From Fodinibacter sp963763015 (lineage in GTDB: Bacteria; Actinomycetota; Actinomycetes; Actinomycetales; Dermatophilaceae), in the NCBI GenBank assembly GCA_963763015.1, contig CAVXML010000006.1:248001-312000 (forward strand): a stretch of 64,000 nucleotides of DNA, written 5' to 3'. A model generated the notes under the pieces. It saw only the letters and a program-made list of their open reading frames with translations. It did not search any database and was not told the origin of the DNA. Made by a program: the position numbers and the translations under genes. Shown in pieces: positions 32,341 to 40,539 of this stretch. The number at the start of each line of letters is the position of its first letter. Position 1 is the stretch's first letter.

Positions 32341-33945
32341 GTGTTCACCAGCCTCTCCGACCGCCTGACCGAGACCTTCCGGAACCTGCGCACCAAGGGG
32401 CGCCTCTCGGAGTCCGACGTCAACAAGACGATCCGCGACATCCGGCTCGCGCTGCTCGAGGCAGACGTGGCGCTGCCGGTCGTCAAGGAGTTCACCCACG
32501 CGGTGCGTGAGCGTGCGCTCGGTGCGGAGGTCAACGAGGCCCTCAACCCGGCGCAGCAGGTCGTCAAGATCGTCAACGAGGAGCTCGTCGGCATCCTCGG
32601 CGGTGAGACGCGCGGCATCCGCTTCGCGAAGCAGCCTCCGACGGTCATCATGCTCGCCGGTCTCCAGGGGTCGGGCAAGACCACCCTGGCCGGCAAGCTC
32701 GCCCGCTGGCTGCGGGACCAGGGGCACACCCCGTTGCTCGTCGCCGCGGACCTCCAGCGACCCAACGCGGTCACCCAGCTCGAGGTGGTCGGCGAGCGTG
32801 CCGGCGTGCCGGTGTTCGCGCCCGAGCGCGGCAACGTGTTCGGCCACGACGCGGTCACGTCGACCGGCGAGGGAACCCGCTCGTACGGTGACCCGGTGGC
32901 GGTCTCGCGCGCCGGCGTCGAGCACGCCCGGCGGAGCCAGCACGACGTCGTCATCGTCGACACCGCCGGACGCCTTGCCGTCGACGCCGACCTCATGCAG
33001 CAGGCGGCCGACATCCGCGCTGCCATCGCGCCCGACGAGGTCCTGTTCGTCCTCGACGCCATGATCGGCCAGGCCGCCGTGGAGACCGCCCACGCGTTCC
33101 AGGAGGGCGTCGACGTCACCGGCGTCGTCCTCACCAAGCTCGACGGCGACGCCCGGGGCGGCGCTGCGCTGTCGGTCGCGTCGGTGACGGGCCGGCCGAT
33201 CATGTTCGCCAGCACCGGTGAGCAGGTGAAGGACTTCGAGGTCTTCCACCCCGACCGGATGGCCTCGCGCATCCTCGACATGGGCGACGTCCTCACGCTC
33301 ATCGAGCAGGCGGAGAAGGCCTTCGACCGCACGCAGGCCGCCGAGATGGAGCGCAAGTTCCTCGCGGCCGAGGACTTCACCTTCGACGACTTCCTCCAGC
33401 AGATGGCGGCCATCAAGAAGATGGGGTCGCTGAAGTCGATCCTCGGGATGATGCCCGGCATGGGCCAGATGAAGGCCCAGATCGACGCGTTCGACGAGCG
33501 CGAGTTCGACCGCGTCGAGGCGATGGTCCGCTCGATGACCCCCTTCGAGCGCAACCACCCCAAGCAGATCAACGGCTCGCGCCGTGCCCGCATCGCCAAG
33601 GGTTCCGGCACCTCGACCTCAGAGGTCAACCAGCTGCTCGAGCGCTTCGGCGACGCGCAGAAGATGATGAAGCAGCTCGCTCGGGGCGGTGGGATGCCGG
33701 GCATGCCGGGCATGCCCGGTGGCGGCTCGGGTCCGGGCAAGCGAGGCCGCCAGCAGGCTCCGCAGCGTCGGAAGTCGAAGTCCGGCAACCCGGCCAAGCG
33801 GGCGGCCGAGGAGCGAGCCGCGGGCTCCCGTGCGACGACCCCGGCGGGCGGCGCGTTCGGGGCCGGCCCGCCCGGCGCCGCCGATCCGGCGGAGATCGAC
33901 CCGGCCTCGCTGCCCAAGGGCTTCGAGAAGTTCCTGGGGCAGTGA
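32341..33945 (+). CDS. ffh: Signal recognition particle protein Ffh
   Basis: Ffh binds signal sequences with 4.5S RNA and delivers ribosomes to FtsY. The 534-residue protein has the N domain, G domain (GLQGSGKTTLAGKLA about residue 107, DLQRPNAVTQL, DTAGRLAVD, LTKLDGDARGG) and a Met-rich M domain (FLQQMAAIKKMGSLKSILGMMPGMGQM). A long basic tail with GMPGMPGMPGG, Lys/Arg and Ala/Pro runs follows and ends FEKFLGQ. That last stretch of DNA, including the stop, is duplicated 1.7 kb downstream at 35625-35648, right before the next conserved gene. Confidence 0.96.
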   Translation: MFTSLSDRLTETFRNLRTKGRLSESDVNKTIRDIRLALLEADVALPVVKEFTHAVRERALGAEVNEALNPAQQVVKIVNEELVGILGGETRGIRFAKQPPTVIMLAGLQGSGKTTLAGKLARWLRDQGHTPLLVAADLQRPNAVTQLEVVGERAGVPVFAPERGNVFGHDAVTSTGEGTRSYGDPVAVSRAGVEHARRSQHDVVIVDTAGRLAVDADLMQQAADIRAAIAPDEVLFVLDAMIGQAAVETAHAFQEGVDVTGVVLTKLDGDARGGAALSVASVTGRPIMFASTGEQVKDFEVFHPDRMASRILDMGDVLTLIEQAEKAFDRTQAAEMERKFLAAEDFTFDDFLQQMAAIKKMGSLKSILGMMPGMGQMKAQIDAFDEREFDRVEAMVRSMTPFERNHPKQINGSRRARIAKGSGTSTSEVNQLLERFGDAQKMMKQLARGGGMPGMPGMPGGGSGPGKRGRQQAPQRRKSKSGNPAKRAAEERAAGSRATTPAGGAFGAGPPGAADPAEIDPASLPKGFEKFLGQ

Positions 33946-33946
33946 C
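33923..33946 (+). repeat. 24-bp direct repeat, left copy (candidate attL)
   Basis: From TCGAGAAGTTCC to CAGTGAC, this covers the last seven ffh codons and its stop. It is identical to 35625-35648. Beyond one mismatch (T/G) four more bases (CCGG) match. Confidence 0.85.
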
Positions 33947-33948
33947 TC

Positions 33949-34555
33949 CGGCCCTTGGGTCCACGGGGGAGGGGGACGACAGGCACGACGCCGGGTGACA
34001 CCTCACAGGCCCCAGACCGGCCCAGCAGCCCAGACCCGTACGGACTGCGACAGCGTGGCATAGGCCATCTCTGTCCGGGGGCTGGCTGGATTCCAGCGCT
34101 GCTCGGTCGGCTCGATGAGGAGCGCCTCTTCCGTCCAACGAGCAACCGTCGACACCGATGACTCGTCAGGCTCTCGGCCGCAGGGCACCCCCACGCATCT
34201 CCCCCCGTGATCCGTCGGGGGCGCCGTCGCCTCTCCTGGCCTGCTTGCTGAGCGGCGCCTGCCGGGCTACCAACGCGCGCAGTCATCAGACAAGAACAGC
34301 GCCCCCGCCGCCCGCGTTTCAGACGGGGGCACTGTCTTGCCTCACCTCGGTTGAGGTGGTTCTATCCGCGTGCACCGAGGCATCAGCACGCGGGCATGGA
34401 TGACAACGCCTTCAGACCCCAGGCATGACGCGAGAGCCGCGGTGAGTGGCGTCGACGTTCACCGCTGGGTCCATCTCCCTCTGGCGACACCGTGCGCCCT
34501 GGTGACCAAGTGGCAGGCCGAGTGGGACAGTCCGACGTGGACGATGGAGGCGCCC
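33949..34555. other. Non-coding left part of the island
   Basis: No gene I can support. A 63-codon minus-strand frame at 34003-34194 has no ribosome site or recognisable family. A hairpin lies at 34296-34335, and a second, shorter one (CACCTC and GAGGTG) follows near 34344-34358. Confidence 0.5.
34296..34335. terminator. Hairpin in the island
   Basis: ACAGCGCCCCCG (34296-34307) pairs with CGGGGGCACTGT (34324-34335), 11 of 12 positions, loop 16 bases. It is followed by TTGCC. A terminator is plausible, but no upstream gene is evident. Confidence 0.5.
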
Positions 34556-34744
34556 ATGACCGCTCAGCGGCTGATGATCGCCGGCACCGTGCTCGGCGTC
34601 GTCGCCGTCATCCTGTTCGTCCTGGGCCAGTCAACCCTCGGCGTCGTGTTCATCCTCCTGGCGGGCCTGGCGTGGACGCTCACGCAGTACCGCAGAGCTC
34701 CCAGCGGTCGCGAGGACGACAGGCCCTCGGCGAGCGGTCCCTAG
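34556..34744 (+). CDS. Small two-helix membrane protein in the island
   Basis: A 62-residue product: MTAQRLMIAG, then two hydrophobic segments (about residues 7-25 and 28-43) and a polar Arg/Asp/Ser tail (RRAPSGREDDR). ATG 34556 has GGAGG seven bases upstream. The topology suggests a hairpin membrane protein with both ends in the cytosol. A strong bidirectional hairpin lies 88 bases after the stop. No family recognised; it is the only intact-looking gene in the island. Confidence 0.6.
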   Translation: MTAQRLMIAGTVLGVVAVILFVLGQSTLGVVFILLAGLAWTLTQYRRAPSGREDDRPSASGP

Positions 34745-34832
34745 GGAGTGTGCTCTCCCTCCGTCTGGGGTGAGCTGTGCCGTTGATGACAACCAACGCT
34801 CGACCCTGGTTGCCACGCGCGGAGCGCAGCGG

Positions 34833-34866
34833 ACCGCCCCCGTCTTCACCTGAGGTCGGGGGCGGT
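34833..34866. terminator. Bidirectional hairpin terminator in the island
   Basis: ACCGCCCCCG (34833-34842) and CGGGGGCGGT (34857-34866) pair perfectly for ten bases, loop 14 bases. It lies between the 3' ends of the plus-strand membrane protein gene and the minus-strand relic. Confidence 0.7.
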
Positions 34867-35220
34867 TGGGTGTGAGGCGCCGAGGGTGCCGTCGCGCCCT
34901 CCGGCGTCGTCGTCCGCGACGATCTTGACGTCCGCCTGGCCCTGATGCGGTCCATGACCAGTTCTTCGGCGGTGTCGATGACTCTTCGCTGTCCCGACCT
35001 GTACCACCCGCATGTGCCTGCTCGAGCAGGTCGGCAGCCGACGCGCCGGCCGCCTCGGTCACCTCCCAGAGCGCATTGATGTAGAGCGGTGCCGGCCCGG
35101 GCGTGCGGTCGCCGCTGAAGCGGTGCGCGGCCGCCTGCAGCCGAGATCGTGCACCTCCCAGGCGATGGACAGCCGTGCGCGGTCGATCCTGCCGGCGAGG
35201 GTGGTCCGGTTGATGCTCAT
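34867..35220 (-). pseudogene. Decayed minus-strand gene of unknown family
   Basis: ATG 35220 follows an AGGAGAGG ribosome site and opens SINRTTLAGRIDRARLSIAW, then EVHDL near 35145. There the protein-like reading shifts one frame to RLQAAAHRFSGDRTPGPA, then YINALWEVTEAAGASA and LLEQAHAG. Near 35000 it seems to shift again to RVIDTAEELVMDRIRARR. No single frame keeps all three helical-looking parts. The 3' end is unresolved; 34867 is only the hairpin border. The two frameshifts are my reading and could be coincidence of GC-rich frames. Function unknown. Confidence 0.4.
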
Positions 35221-35624
35221 GACGTGTGCCTCTCCTGTTGGGTGTGACTGTCCCGCCGCCTCCTGACAGCGGACCCGCGTGCGCGGGCAGAGTGGTGGCG
35301 AACCCTCCCAATGCCGACCCGGCCCGTTCGCTCCCGGCCACGGCCCAGAGCCACGAGGCCGTGGGCCAGGCACCAGTCGAGCCCACGGGCCCGGATGCTG
35401 GCCGGCACGTGGCACCTGAGGTGCGCGCACGTTTCGGCGGTCTGTGCTCGGTCAGGGGGAGCGGATACGCTGTGCCTCACGATGAACCCTCCACGGTTCC
35501 TCGTCAGGCCCTCGGACGTTAGCGCGTCACGGGGGCCGCCCTCTCAGCAGAGGATATTTCGTGCCACACGCTTGTGAGAGGCCCGCTTACGTGCATACCA
35601 GGCACAGCGCCACCCGCGCCATAC
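35221..35624. other. Non-coding right part of the island
   Basis: No supported gene. The stretch around 35550-35600 is less GC-rich than the flanks (GAGGATATTTCGTG). Short open frames on both strands lack ribosome sites and look like GC artefacts. Confidence 0.5.
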
Positions 35625-35648
35625 TCGAGAAGTTCCTGGGGCAGTGAC
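35625..35648 (+). repeat. 24-bp direct repeat, right copy (candidate attR)
   Basis: Identical to the ffh 3' end at 33923-33946. It contains the GTG start (35644) of the next gene and the TGGGG that serves as its ribosome site. Confidence 0.85.
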
Positions 35649-36480
35649 GCCGGAGAGCGCGCCCAGCCTGTTCACCACCCAGGTGGGCGTGGCCGGTCCC
35701 CCCGTGGCCTTCCTCCACGGGCTGTTCGGCCAGGGCCGGAACTGGACGCAGATCGCCAAGGCGATCGCCGGCCCCGAGGGCAGGGGTGCCCGGTGCCTCC
35801 TGGTGGACCTTCCCGATCACGGCCGGTCCGCGTGGACGCAGGAGTTCTCCTACGAGACGTATGCCGCACGCGTCGCCTCGGCGCTCGATGCCGCGGCACC
35901 GGGGGAGCCCTGGGTGCTCGTGGGCCACTCGCTCGGCGGCAAGGTGGCGATGGTGACGACGCTGACCCACCCGGGGCTCGTGCGCAGCCTCGTGGTGGTC
36001 GACATCGCGCCCAAGGACTACGGCGACCTCGACCGCTTCGTGCACTACATCGAGGCGATGCGGGCTCTTCCTCTCGGCGAGCTCACGGGCCGGGCCGACG
36101 CGGAGCGGCGCTTCGCCGAGGTCGAGCCCGATCCGGGTGTTCGGGGCTTCCTCCTCCAGAACCTGCGCCGTCACGGCACGACCTGGTCGTGGCAGGCGAA
36201 CCTCGACCTCCTCGCCCGGGATGCCGCGCGCGGGGCGGACTCGCGGATCGCGGACTTCCCGGACACCGGCGCCCCGGCGTACGACGGCCCGGTGGTGTGG
36301 CTGGTCGGCGGCGACTCCTCGTACGTCAAGGACTCTGACACGGAGCAGATGCGGGCCCTCTTTCCGCGTGCCCGGCCGGTCGTCGTCAAGGGGGTCGGGC
36401 ACTGGGTGCACTCCGAGGCTCCCGAGGTGGTCACCGAGACCCTCCGCCGGGTGCTGCGCCAGCTGGACGCGACGAGCTGA
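35644..36480 (+). CDS. Alpha/beta hydrolase
   Basis: A 278-residue serine hydrolase of the alpha/beta fold, YbfF/esterase-like. FLHGLFGQGRNW forms the oxyanion loop, GHSLGGKVAM carries the nucleophile Ser (about residue 97), and GVGHWVHSEAP the catalytic His. The substrate is unknown; the family includes acyl-CoA thioesterases and small esterases. The start GTG lies inside the right repeat of the island, so before insertion it probably overlapped the ffh stop. The present promoter may lie within the island. Confidence 0.85.
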   Translation: MTPESAPSLFTTQVGVAGPPVAFLHGLFGQGRNWTQIAKAIAGPEGRGARCLLVDLPDHGRSAWTQEFSYETYAARVASALDAAAPGEPWVLVGHSLGGKVAMVTTLTHPGLVRSLVVVDIAPKDYGDLDRFVHYIEAMRALPLGELTGRADAERRFAEVEPDPGVRGFLLQNLRRHGTTWSWQANLDLLARDAARGADSRIADFPDTGAPAYDGPVVWLVGGDSSYVKDSDTEQMRALFPRARPVVVKGVGHWVHSEAPEVVTETLRRVLRQLDATS

Positions 36481-36483
36481 AGC

Positions 36484-36489
36484 TAGGGT
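36484..36489 (+). promoter_or_regulatory. -10 box TAGGGT of the amidohydrolase gene
   Basis: TAGGGT ends six bases before ATG 36496, right after the hydrolase stop. Leaderless geometry. Confidence 0.55.
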
Positions 36490-36495
36490 CTGGTC

Positions 36496-37602
36496 ATGGG
36501 CCAGGTGCTGCACCTCAGTGGTCCGGTCCTCGTCGGTCCCGAGGACGTCCGAGCGCGGGCATGGGTGCTCGACGGACGCATCACCTACGAGCAGCCAGCC
36601 GGTGACCACGACATCACCACCGTGCCCGGCTGGGTCCTCCCGGGACTCGTCGACGCGCACAGCCACGTCGGGCTCGACCGGCACGGCGCGACCGACGACG
36701 CGACGGCCGAGGCGCAGGCGCTCGCCGACCGCGACGCCGGAGCGCTCCTGCTGCGCGACGCCGGCTCACCGGCCGACACCCGCTGGGTGCAGCGGCGCGA
36801 CGACCTCCCCCGCCTGGTCCGCGCCGGGCGACACATCGCCAGGACCCGCCGGTACATCCCCAACTACGCGTGGGAGGTCGAGCCTGAGCAGCTCGTCGAC
36901 CAGGTTCGCCTGGAGGCCACCTCCGGCGACGGCTGGGTCAAGCTCGTCGGTGACTGGATCGACCGCGAGACCGGGGACCTGTCACCCTGCTGGCCGGCCG
37001 ACGTGCTGGCCCAGGCAGTGGCGGCGGCGCACGACGCGGGCGCCCGGGTGACCGCGCACTGCTTCGGCGAGCAGTCGTTGCGCGACCTGGCCGCGGCAGG
37101 CACCGACTGCGTCGAGCATGCGTGCGGCCTCGACGACGGCACCCTCGCGTCGTTCGCCGAGCAGGGCATCGCGATCGTGCCGACCCTCGTCAACATCGAC
37201 ACCTTCCCCCGCATCGCCGAGCCGGCCCGCGCGAAGTTCCCCGACTACCACCGGCACATGCTCGACCTGCACGCGCGCCGCTTCGCCACCATCGCGGCGG
37301 CTCGCGACGCCGGCATCCCGGTCTACACCGGCACGGATGCCGGTGGCTCGCTCCCGCACGGGCTGGTCGCGACCGAGGTCGCGCACCTCGCGCACGCGGG
37401 CTTCACGACCGCGGAGGCACTCGACGCCGCGTGCTGGGGGGCCCGCTCCTGGCTGGGCTGGCCGGGCCTCGAGGAGGGGAACGAGGCGGACCTCGTCGTC
37501 TACCCCGAGGATCCTCGGGAGGACCTCGCCGTCCTCGCGTCACCGGCGCTCGTCGTGCTGCGCGGACGCGCGTACCCGCGGCCGCTCGCCGCCCGAGGCT
37601 GA
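36496..37602 (+). CDS. Amidohydrolase family protein
   Basis: A 368-residue metal-dependent hydrolase with a TIM-barrel. Metal ligands appear in order: DAHSHVG (about residue 54), a Lys in GWVKLVGDW, AHCFGE, VEHACGL and GTDAGGS. The N-terminal and C-terminal beta sandwich (VLPGLVD, GNEADLVVYPEDP) is typical of imidazolonepropionase/prolidase-like amidohydrolases. The leaderless start at ATG 36496 is supported by TAGGGT. No pathway neighbours reveal the substrate. Confidence 0.85.
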   Translation: MGQVLHLSGPVLVGPEDVRARAWVLDGRITYEQPAGDHDITTVPGWVLPGLVDAHSHVGLDRHGATDDATAEAQALADRDAGALLLRDAGSPADTRWVQRRDDLPRLVRAGRHIARTRRYIPNYAWEVEPEQLVDQVRLEATSGDGWVKLVGDWIDRETGDLSPCWPADVLAQAVAAAHDAGARVTAHCFGEQSLRDLAAAGTDCVEHACGLDDGTLASFAEQGIAIVPTLVNIDTFPRIAEPARAKFPDYHRHMLDLHARRFATIAAARDAGIPVYTGTDAGGSLPHGLVATEVAHLAHAGFTTAEALDAACWGARSWLGWPGLEEGNEADLVVYPEDPREDLAVLASPALVVLRGRAYPRPLAARG

Positions 37603-37625
37603 CCTCGGCGCGGTCACCGTCCCGG

Positions 37626-37642
37626 CGCCGGCCGAGCCGGCG
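37626..37642 (+). terminator. Short hairpin after the amidohydrolase gene
   Basis: CGCCGGC and GCCGGCG (37626-37632, 37636-37642) pair around a three-base loop, 24 bases after the stop. Confidence 0.4.
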
Positions 37643-37697
37643 TACCCGACGACGGCACCATCGGCCGCCTGCCTCTCACATGCCGAGACATAAGTGC

Positions 37698-37718
37698 ACG
37701 TTATTTGACCAATAACGT
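37698..37718. promoter_or_regulatory. 21-bp palindromic operator of the sulfate operon
   Basis: ACGTTATT, five bases (TGACC), AATAACGT: a perfect 8-bp inverted repeat in an AT-rich patch that stands out from the GC-rich surroundings. A TATACA -10-like box lies at 37724-37729, so a protein bound here would cover the -35 region. The Rrf2 regulator at 42090, encoded just after the operon, is the natural candidate to bind it. Confidence 0.65.
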
Positions 37719-37802
37719 CGCCGTATACAAACTCCTACCTATCGCAGGGGAGATGGCCCGCCGCCCTCCGCCCTCCCGAACCACACCAAGGAGACCAGAA
37801 CC

Positions 37803-38834
37803 ATGAGACACCGCCTCGCCGCCACCGCCGTCGCCATCAGCGCGTCGATGGTGATGGGGGCGTGTGCGGGTGGCGGAGCGAGCGACACGGTGGGTGCCGC
37901 CGCCGCAGCGGAGCAGGACGCCACCGCGGGCACCGTGAACCTGTTCGCCTACGCCGTGCCGAAGGTCGGCTACGACGCGGTGATCCCCGCGTTCCAGGCG
38001 ACGGAGGCAGGCAAGGGTGTCGAGTTCCAGCAGTCGTACGGGGCATCCGGTGACCAGTCGCGCAAGGTGGTCGCCGGCGCCGAGGCCGACTTCGTCAACT
38101 TCTCGGTGGAGCCCGACGTGACGCGCCTCGTGGATGCGGGCCTCGTGGACCCGAGCTGGAACGCCAACGAGCACAACGGCATCCCGTTCGGGTCCGTGGT
38201 GACGATCGTCCTGCGCGAGGGGAACCCCAAGAACATCCAGGACTGGGACGACCTTCTCGAAGACGGTGTCGAGGTCGTGACGCCCAACCCGTTCAGCTCC
38301 GGCTCGGCGAAGTGGAACCTGCTGGCGCCGTACGCCACCAAGAGCAACGGCGGTCAGGACGTCCAGGCGGGTCTCGACTACATCAGCGCGCTGGTCGGCG
38401 ACCACGTGAAGATCCAGCCGAAGTCCGGGCGCGAGGCGACCGAGGCCTTCCTCCAGGGCTCCGGGGACGCGCTGCTCAGCTACGAGAACGAGGCCCTGTT
38501 CATCGAGCGGAGCGGCGAGGCGGTCGAGCACGTCACGCCGCCGCAGACCTTCAAGATCGAGAACCCGGCGGCGGTGCTCTCAGGCGCCGAGAACGCGGAG
38601 AAGGCGACGGCGTTCAACGAGTTCCTCTACACCCCCGAGGCCCAGCGGCTGTGGGCGAGGGCCGGGTTCCGGCCGGTCGACGCCGCCGTCGCGGCGGAGT
38701 TCGCCCCCGAGTTCCCCGAGCCCGAGAAGCTCTGGACCATCGCGGACCTCGGAGGCTGGAAGAGCGTCGACTCCACCCTCTTCGCCAAGGACGTCGGCAC
38801 CGTCGCGAAGATCTACGACGAGGCAACCCAGTAG
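37803..38834 (+). CDS. Sulfate/thiosulfate ABC transporter substrate-binding lipoprotein
   Basis: A 343-residue periplasmic-type binding protein for sulfate or thiosulfate. The signal peptide ends MGACAGG, a lipobox, so it is membrane-anchored. The mature part has NLFAYAVPKVGYDAVIPAF, QSYGASGDQSRKV (anion loop), TPNPFSSGSAKWNLL and LLSYENEALFIER, typical of Sbp/CysP. ATG 37803 follows AAGGAG. It is the first gene of sbp-cysT-cysW-cysA, behind the palindromic operator. Confidence 0.9.
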   Translation: MRHRLAATAVAISASMVMGACAGGGASDTVGAAAAAEQDATAGTVNLFAYAVPKVGYDAVIPAFQATEAGKGVEFQQSYGASGDQSRKVVAGAEADFVNFSVEPDVTRLVDAGLVDPSWNANEHNGIPFGSVVTIVLREGNPKNIQDWDDLLEDGVEVVTPNPFSSGSAKWNLLAPYATKSNGGQDVQAGLDYISALVGDHVKIQPKSGREATEAFLQGSGDALLSYENEALFIERSGEAVEHVTPPQTFKIENPAAVLSGAENAEKATAFNEFLYTPEAQRLWARAGFRPVDAAVAAEFAPEFPEPEKLWTIADLGGWKSVDSTLFAKDVGTVAKIYDEATQ

Positions 38835-39733
38835 TGGCGATGACCACCACCACCCGTGAGGTCCCGGAGGTCGCACCGTCCTCCGGGCCGCATGCCCGGC
38901 CGTCCGGCGCCCCTCCGACTCCGGAGGGGAGCCGGCGCCGGCCGGTGACGGCACGTTCGCTCGGCATCGGCGTGGTCGGGCTGTGGCTCAGTGTCATCGT
39001 CCTGCTCCCACTGGCGGCACTCACCGTCCGTTCCCTCGACGACGGCCTCGCCGGTTTCTGGGATGCCGTGACCGCTCCGGTGGCGCTCGCCGCCATCGGC
39101 ACGACACTCCTGGTGTCCGCAGCCGTGGCGCTGCTCAACGCCGTCATGGGCACCCTCGTCGCCTGGGTCCTCGTGCGCGACGAGTTCCCGGGAAAGCGCT
39201 ACGTCGACGGGCTCATCGACCTGCCGTTCGCACTGCCCACGATCGTCGCGAGCATCGTGCTCCTCGCCCTCTACGGCCCGAGCAGCCCGGTCGGGCTGCA
39301 GCTGAACGCGACCCGGTGGGGGCTCCTCGTGGCGCTGGCCTTCGTCACGCTGCCCTTCGTGGTCCGGTCGGTTCAGCCGGTGCTCATCGAGCTGGACCAC
39401 GAGGTGGAGGAGGCCGCGGCATCCCTCGGAGCCTCCGGCGCCACGACGTTCCGCCGGGTCGTCCTGCCGACCCTCGCCCCCGCCATCCTGAGCGGCACGG
39501 GCCTGGCGTTCGCGCGGGCCGTGGGGGAGTACGGCTCCGTGGTCCTGATCGGCGGGAACATCCCGCGGGAGACACAGGTCGTGTCCCAGTACATCCAGCA
39601 GCAGATCGAGATCGACCGGCCCGTCAACGCGGCGGCGGTGTCCGTCGCCCTGCTCGCCATCTCCTTCGTCACCCTCTTCCTCCTGCGGCTCTGGGGCAGC
39701 CGGTCACAGCGACGGGAGGAGAACAGCGCATGA
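38834..39733 (+). CDS. cysT: Sulfate ABC transporter permease CysT
   Basis: First membrane subunit of the sulfate importer. After about 45 polar residues there are six hydrophobic helices and the ATPase-contact (EAA) loop EEAAASLGASGATTFRRVVLP. AFARAVGEYGSVVLIGGNIP is typical of CysT. GTG 38834 overlaps the sbp stop by one base (TAGTG) with GAGG ten bases upstream; ATG 38840 is the alternative start. Its stop overlaps cysW by four bases. Confidence 0.9.
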   Translation: MAMTTTTREVPEVAPSSGPHARPSGAPPTPEGSRRRPVTARSLGIGVVGLWLSVIVLLPLAALTVRSLDDGLAGFWDAVTAPVALAAIGTTLLVSAAVALLNAVMGTLVAWVLVRDEFPGKRYVDGLIDLPFALPTIVASIVLLALYGPSSPVGLQLNATRWGLLVALAFVTLPFVVRSVQPVLIELDHEVEEAAASLGASGATTFRRVVLPTLAPAILSGTGLAFARAVGEYGSVVLIGGNIPRETQVVSQYIQQQIEIDRPVNAAAVSVALLAISFVTLFLLRLWGSRSQRREENSA

Positions 39734-40539
39734 CCACGACCCGAGGCACCAGGCTCGCCCTGCGCACCGTCGCCCTGGCGTACGTGCTCGGACTGCTCGC
39801 TGTCCCGATCGTCGTGATCCTCTACCGGACCTTCGAGCCGGGTCTCGGGGCGTTCCTCGACTCCGTTCGCACGCCCGCCGCCATCGCCGCCCTCAACCTG
39901 TCCCTCCTGATCATCGCCATCGTCGTCCCCCTCAACGTCGTGTTCGGCGTCGTCACCGCGATCGCCCTCGCCCGCTGGCGACTGCCCGGAAAGGGCGTCA
40001 TCCAGGCCATCGTGGACCTGCCCTTCGCGGTGTCCCCCATCGTCGTGGGGGTCTCGCTGATCATGCTGTGGGGCGCCGCGGGCTGGTTCGGCGGCCTGGA
40101 GTCCTCGACGGGCGTGCAGGTCATCTTCGGGCTTCCCGGGATGGTGCTCGCGACCATCTTCGTGACCCTTCCCTTCGTGGTGCGCGAGGTCGAGCCGGTG
40201 CTCCACGAGATCGGGACCGAGCAGGAACAGGCGGCAGCGACGCTCGGGGCATCGGGGTGGCAGACCTTCTGGCGGATCACCCTGCCGGCGATCCGGTGGG
40301 GCCTCACCTACGGCATCGTGCTCACGGTCGCCCGCGCCCTGGGTGAGTTCGGGGCAGTGATCATGGTGTCCTCCGGCTTCCCCGGCGTGTCCCAGACCCT
40401 CACCCTCCTCGTCCACTCCCGCTACATCGACGACCACAACACGTACGGGGCGTACGCCGCAGCGACGCTCCTCATGGGGCTCGCCGTCGCGACGCTCCTC
40501 CTCATGACCCTGCTCGACCGCAAGAGGAGCCCCCGATGA
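39730..40539 (+). CDS. cysW: Sulfate ABC transporter permease CysW
   Basis: Second membrane subunit, 269 residues, six hydrophobic helices, EAA-type loop EQAAATLGASGWQTFWRITLP and ARALGEFGAVIMVSSGFPG. Start ATG 39730 and stop 40539 overlap cysT and cysA by four bases each, so the complex is made by coupled translation. Confidence 0.92.
   Translation: MTTTRGTRLALRTVALAYVLGLLAVPIVVILYRTFEPGLGAFLDSVRTPAAIAALNLSLLIIAIVVPLNVVFGVVTAIALARWRLPGKGVIQAIVDLPFAVSPIVVGVSLIMLWGAAGWFGGLESSTGVQVIFGLPGMVLATIFVTLPFVVREVEPVLHEIGTEQEQAAATLGASGWQTFWRITLPAIRWGLTYGIVLTVARALGEFGAVIMVSSGFPGVSQTLTLLVHSRYIDDHNTYGAYAAATLLMGLAVATLLLMTLLDRKRSPR

Larger units (their letters stand above)
33947..35648. mobile_element. 1.7-kb island inserted at the ffh 3' end
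   Basis: The segment lies between two identical 24-bp sequences equal to the ffh 3' end. In the right copy the sequence CAGTGA supplies the GTG start of the alpha/beta hydrolase gene. The simplest ancestor had ffh stop and hydrolase start overlapping as GTGA, and the island split them while rebuilding both ends, as site-specific integration does. Inside are one small membrane-protein gene, a decayed minus-strand gene, two hairpins and little other coding. No integrase gene is present, so it is a remnant or an element moved in trans. It holds no GGATGCCG octamer, unlike the rest of the window. Confidence 0.7.

Noticed and set aside
34003..34194. 63-codon minus-strand frame in the island
   Set aside because: No ribosome site, no family; kept only as a note for the non-coding region.
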